Part shown: piece by piece, positions 60,513 through 64,000 of the stretch | How positions within the stretch are numbered: position 1 is the stretch's first letter | Layout of the letters: each line of letters begins with the position of its first letter | DNA from: Margaritispora aquatica | Taxonomy: Eukaryota; Ascomycota; Leotiomycetes; Helotiales; Discinellaceae | DNA: 64,000 bases | Assembly: GCA_007644065.1 (NCBI GenBank) | Contig: VJWN01000007.1 | Location: 2,944,167 to 3,008,166, forward strand | Direction: 5' to 3' | Notes under the pieces: model-generated | What the model was told of the DNA's origin: nothing | Database searches by the model: none | The model's input: the letters and a program-made list of their open reading frames with translations, nothing else | Position numbers and translations under genes: made by a program

Positions 60513-61715
60513 TCAATCCTTGAAGTTCTCCTTTCCATCCTCTCTTTTCGCACCTCTTCCATACGTCGTCCCGAACCTCTCCCTCATATGACCCTCAACA
60601 GTCGGTGGCTCCCTACCCATATCGCTTCCATCCAGAGGTCTCAGAACACAATCCACGTTCCCATCAAAGAAGTAAGGAACACTGTATCTATCCTTCCCAC
60701 CTCGGTTAATCACTCTGTGCAATGAGCTCTTGTACCGCCCGGAAGTCCACATCTGAAGCATATCACCAACGTTCACTACAAATGCATCGGGATTCGGCAC
60801 AACATCAACCCACACGCTGTCGGTGTAGTTCCAGACTTGAAGTCCTCCAATCGCATCTTGCAATAGGATCGTGATGGCTCCGAAATCGGTATGTGCTCCT
60901 GCTCCGAGTCTGTTTCGGGTTAATAATGCATTCTCGCTTCAAACTTTGCACTCATCACTGCTCCATCTTAAGGCAAAGAAGTTAGAGACTTACTGGCGAT
61001 CATCATTCGACAAATCAGGTGGGTAATGCAACAACCTAATCGAAGCCACCGGATCATTCGAGCAAAACTCCTCAAACACATCTGGTCCATAAGGCATCCC
61101 CAACGCAATAACATCCATGACCTTTAGCGCTAGTGCACTCATCTTAGCAAAGTACTCCTCAGTGGGCTGCTTGAAGACCTCTTCGGGGATGAGATCTGAG
61201 GAAGGGAAGATATTTGGCCCCATGAGAAAAGCTTTGCGAACAACGCGAGGGTCGTCAGCTGGAATGTGTTGGCCAACGTAGAAACCCTTTTTCTGTGTTA
61301 GCCTTCATCCCATACTTGCTTTCTGAGATTTCCCATGGAATTTGGAGATGAAGCAAAGTGATGAATTACACACCTCCTTCAAATCCGGCAAGGTGCCCTC
61401 CTGCAGCCCTTGTCCACCAATAAGTTCATACCCCCTATTGCTAGCACCAACACTCTGCCCACGATCCAACTTCTTCTTCTCTTCCATAGGCAGCTTGAAC
61501 AAGGCCTCAGCAGCCTTAAACAGATCCTGCTGCAGCTGTTTTGGGATTCCATGTCCCACGAGTTGGAAGAACCCAGTGGTGGTGCATGCCGTCCGGACGG
61601 CCTCGATGATCTTGAGGCATTCTGGCGATGAAGGTGATGAGGATGGAGAAAGGAAGGCGGAGATGTCGATTGTGGGGACGGAGAAGGGGACTGGTTCTGT
61701 GGTTGCTGTTGGCAT
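60513..61715 (-). CDS. 2-oxoglutarate/Fe(II)-dependent dioxygenase (isopenicillin-N-synthase-like fold)
   Basis: Three exons: 61715-61374, 61292-60994 and 60909-60513 (introns 81 and 84 nt), totalling 1038 nt, or 345 residues, standard for this family. The N-terminal DIOX_N block is clear: [22 protein letters not shown], and [20 protein letters not shown], with a hydrophobic F/L-rich helix between. The iron ligands are H220 and D222 (GAHTDFG) and H278 ([11 protein letters not shown]). The 2-oxoglutarate-binding R-x-S pair is R288/S290 (DRYSVPYFF). All catalytic residues are present, so the enzyme should be active, coupling 2-oxoglutarate decarboxylation to oxidation of a substrate. The substrate cannot be inferred; fungal members act in secondary metabolism, thymine/uracil salvage or detoxification. 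It stands alone, without cytochrome P450, synthase or transporter genes beside it, so a cluster role is not supported here. Confidence 0.92.
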
Positions 61716-63203
61716 TTTGAAGTTTGGTGGTGTAACTGGGGGTCGTGGTCCTACGTGACGAGGTAAATAGAGTTCAGTGTTCAGATCTGGAATGCAGTGA
61801 ACTCAAATGGGATATGACTTGAAGCTATATCACACGCCATGAAGCCAGGACAAGCCAACTAGAGCCCCAATAAATGAAGTGGCACAACAGTCCAAACACC
61901 CGTCCACCATCCCACTTCTGTTGATTGGAGATAAGATTTCGGGAAACGGCGACATCCTCCCACTTTCACTCAATGGTATTGGATGGATCTGAATTAAAGA
62001 CTTGATGAGATGATGCGTATCAGTTGCGAACTATGAGGCTCAATGATGCATATGCGGAGAGCATGAAGCGATGGTAGGGAGGGCTTCGCCTATGAAAAGG
62101 GGTTAGTTCATCGAGATGATATGAACACCAGGCAAAGGATGAGCTTCAATTTGTCTATCGCCAAGAGACTCGATCCTCCAATTCCAAAGATGTAAGATGA
62201 GAATATTCTGAACTTGACATTGACTTTCGTAGGTTTTGTAGCCTTTGAAAATCCGATGACCAAGGACAGAGGTCCAAGCGATAAGAATCCGTCCAGGGGA
62301 AAGCAAAATCTAGACAGGAAATTAAAGAGAACGTCATTGATGAACATGTTATCTCACAAGGCAGAGGGAGGTATAATTAGGTGGCTTGATGAATTCAACC
62401 CTCATGGAAGCTTAGTTCTGTCCTCAAATTAGAAGAATTTCGCTCTTCTCGAAAATTAAAATTCACCACTCTATACCCATATGTTGGCAGCTTGGCAGAT
62501 CCGGTCGTAACGCAGGTCACATTATCGTCATAAGAGAGATTGTCATTATCACATCAGTTTGAAGAGGCGCACAAAGAATGAAACTTGCAATACAAGTCGA
62601 GAACTCGAGGAAGACATAATGGCTGTACGCAGAGGTCTCTGCTGGCGATCTCAGCAATGCGACAATCACAGTTTATGAATCAAGATCAACAAAGTATACA
62701 ACGATGTTGAAAAGAACTTATCACTTTAAAGGTTTCGAGCAGTGCTATCAGCCTAGTCCGAGGGTTTTGTCAAAACCTGTTATCAATCACTCTTTGTCTA
62801 CCCTGAAGTGATTTTGCACTTAGCCGATGCCATGTGCTTTTGGGTCTATCTAAAGCAAGTATTACCCATACAACTTTGCGCCAAATGAGCACATTACACA
62901 TGAGTTCGAACTAATCACAGCCTTAGGAGACGAGGCAAATCTCGTTGACGCTAAAGCGTATAACATGGCTTTGGAATTTTGAAGTGAGGTCGTCATCGAC
63001 AAACATTCGCTTGCATAGCGCTAACGAATTCGAATCTCGACATCTGTCAAAAGTCGCACGCGTTCTATCCCGCCACTCTGAAGACTAGAAAAAAGTTAGC
63101 CATGTTAGTTCTACGCGTTTCGCGCGCACTTGACAGCAAATGGAAGGATGATTCTTGAAAAACTGAGAGCGCTAATCTTGAACTACATTCTCAACTGGAA
63201 AAT
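61716..63203. other. Intergenic region, no gene seen
   Basis: This holds the dioxygenase promoter at its left end. Short overlapping ORFs at 62103-62432 on both strands have no domain. Confidence 0.55.
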
Positions 63204-63602
63204 ATGGCTGTAGAACCAACTAACCAAGGTTCGTCAACATCTTGCCACTACTCAGCTACAAATTCGCTGGTATCAAATATGAACTCTCCCTCCAATGCCG
63301 CTCCAGAACCCTTCGGCTTCGTGGTTCACTCATCCAAAAACCATGGTGTCTCTGACCTCTTCGTCCCCACGATACGAACAGAGGAGACTTTATCTCGTTC
63401 AATTCGAATTCGAATTTCACTTTCACTTCCTCCTCCTCTGTACCTAGGGCAGACGCGTTCACCCAAAACCCGCGCATTCACACCCCACAAATACACCAGC
63501 AACACGCCACCTCCTTCCACTCACCTTGCCAGTCTATCCCACCCAATACAGCATTCAAAAACTGTACCGCCCCATCAACCTTCCACATTCCACCCATCTT
63601 AG
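63204..63602 (+). CDS. Weak ORF, Ser/Pro/Thr-rich
   Basis: A 132-codon frame with no recognised family. It starts near AATATGGCTGTAG and is rich in Ser, Pro, Thr and His, with a short segment (EPFGFVVHSSKNHGVSDL) that looks more ordered. The second half follows the C-rich composition of the local DNA, so it may be only a fragment of a 5' leader of a gene beyond the window. Confidence 0.2.
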   Translation: MAVEPTNQGSSTSCHYSATNSLVSNMNSPSNAAPEPFGFVVHSSKNHGVSDLFVPTIRTEETLSRSIRIRISLSLPPPLYLGQTRSPKTRAFTPHKYTSNTPPPSTHLASLSHPIQHSKTVPPHQPSTFHPS

Positions 63603-63905
63603 AGAACAAACCGAGGTACATCCTAAATACAACTCTTACCTACCCTTCCTCCCTCTATTGGCCGGTATCAACAAACCTCGAGAACATCGACGTGTACGCT
63701 CAACTTGCCACTTGGACCTACCTACCTACCTGCCCACCCATATCAGAGAACCACCTTCTACAGCGAGCACTCATAGACTCTTCCGCAAACGGCTTACACT
63801 TCCTAAGCGCGGCAAAGAAATAGTATTAGGCTGAGATATCAAATCAAACATGTTTGTGTGTCTCTCTAACTTACGTATATTGTGCACCGCACCTCACTGC
63901 TGAAG

Positions 63906-63909
<4 letters not shown>

Positions 63910-63974
<65 letters not shown>
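63910..63974. repeat. (CT)n dinucleotide microsatellite
   Basis: About 32 uninterrupted TC/CT units near the right edge of the window. Such pyrimidine tracts are frequent in 5' leaders and promoters of fungal genes, and may belong to a gene further right. Confidence 0.95.
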
Positions 63975-64000
63975 ATGCACCTTGTCACCCAACCACTACA

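Noticed and set aside
60513..61715. Dioxygenase as part of a secondary-metabolite cluster
   Set aside because: No synthase, P450, transporter or cluster regulator lies within reach; neighbours are GCN20 and intergenic DNA.

Overview
This window is nuclear DNA from a filamentous ascomycete. Genes are broken by short introns (about 45-190 nt, mostly 46-75) with GT...AG ends and CTAA(C/T)-like branch sites, start codons sit in CACAATG/CAAAATG-like contexts, and the gene families (bZIP regulators, WHI2, KHA1, CIA30-domain protein, beta-tubulin with its N-terminal cluster of tiny exons) are those of Pezizomycotina. Family resemblance, recalled rather than searched, points to Leotiomycetes (Botrytis/Sclerotinia relatives). 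Species is not assigned.

Layout. 0-9 kb is gene-dense: the 3' part of an MMS2-type ubiquitin E2 variant (+), an LYR-motif protein (-), an unknown protein (-), a large bZIP factor (-) and the CCR4-NOT subunit CAF40/RCD1 (-). 8.6-11.6 kb is empty. 11.6-24.3 kb holds a fungal transcription-factor-like protein in seven exons (+), a small secreted cysteine protein (-), a small membrane protein with a cysteine cluster (-), a serine-rich unknown (-), WHI2 (-) and the K+/H+ antiporter KHA1 (-). 24.3-46.1 kb is a gene desert of about 22 kb; its core (about 33-41 kb) is packed with microsatellites and short tandem repeats and shows opposite strand composition at its two ends. 46.1-49.3 kb holds a second bZIP factor (+) and a CIA30-domain protein (+). 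51.9-61.7 kb holds argininosuccinate synthase (-), beta-tubulin (-), the ABC-F protein GCN20 (+, divergent from tubulin) and a 2-oxoglutarate/Fe(II) dioxygenase (-). The last 2.3 kb is non-coding apart from a weak ORF and ends in a long CT microsatellite.

How the genes relate. Most are independent housekeeping or regulatory genes. There is no biosynthetic cluster, transposon, tRNA, rRNA or CRISPR that I can see. One functional link is notable: GCN20 (input to the Gcn2 starvation kinase) lies 2.9 kb from ARG1 (an output of the Gcn4/CPC1 general control), and a perfect Gcn4/CPC1 heptamer lies in the first intron of ARG1. WHI2 and CAF40 also act in nutrient and stress growth control. All exon models for named genes were built by hand from frame and splice signals, and each sums to a multiple of three.

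No clear undescribed system was found. The best leads are the repeat-rich desert at 33-41 kb, the candidate secreted or membrane proteins at 13.9-15.9 kb, and two genes whose stop codon lies inside a splice-donor consensus.
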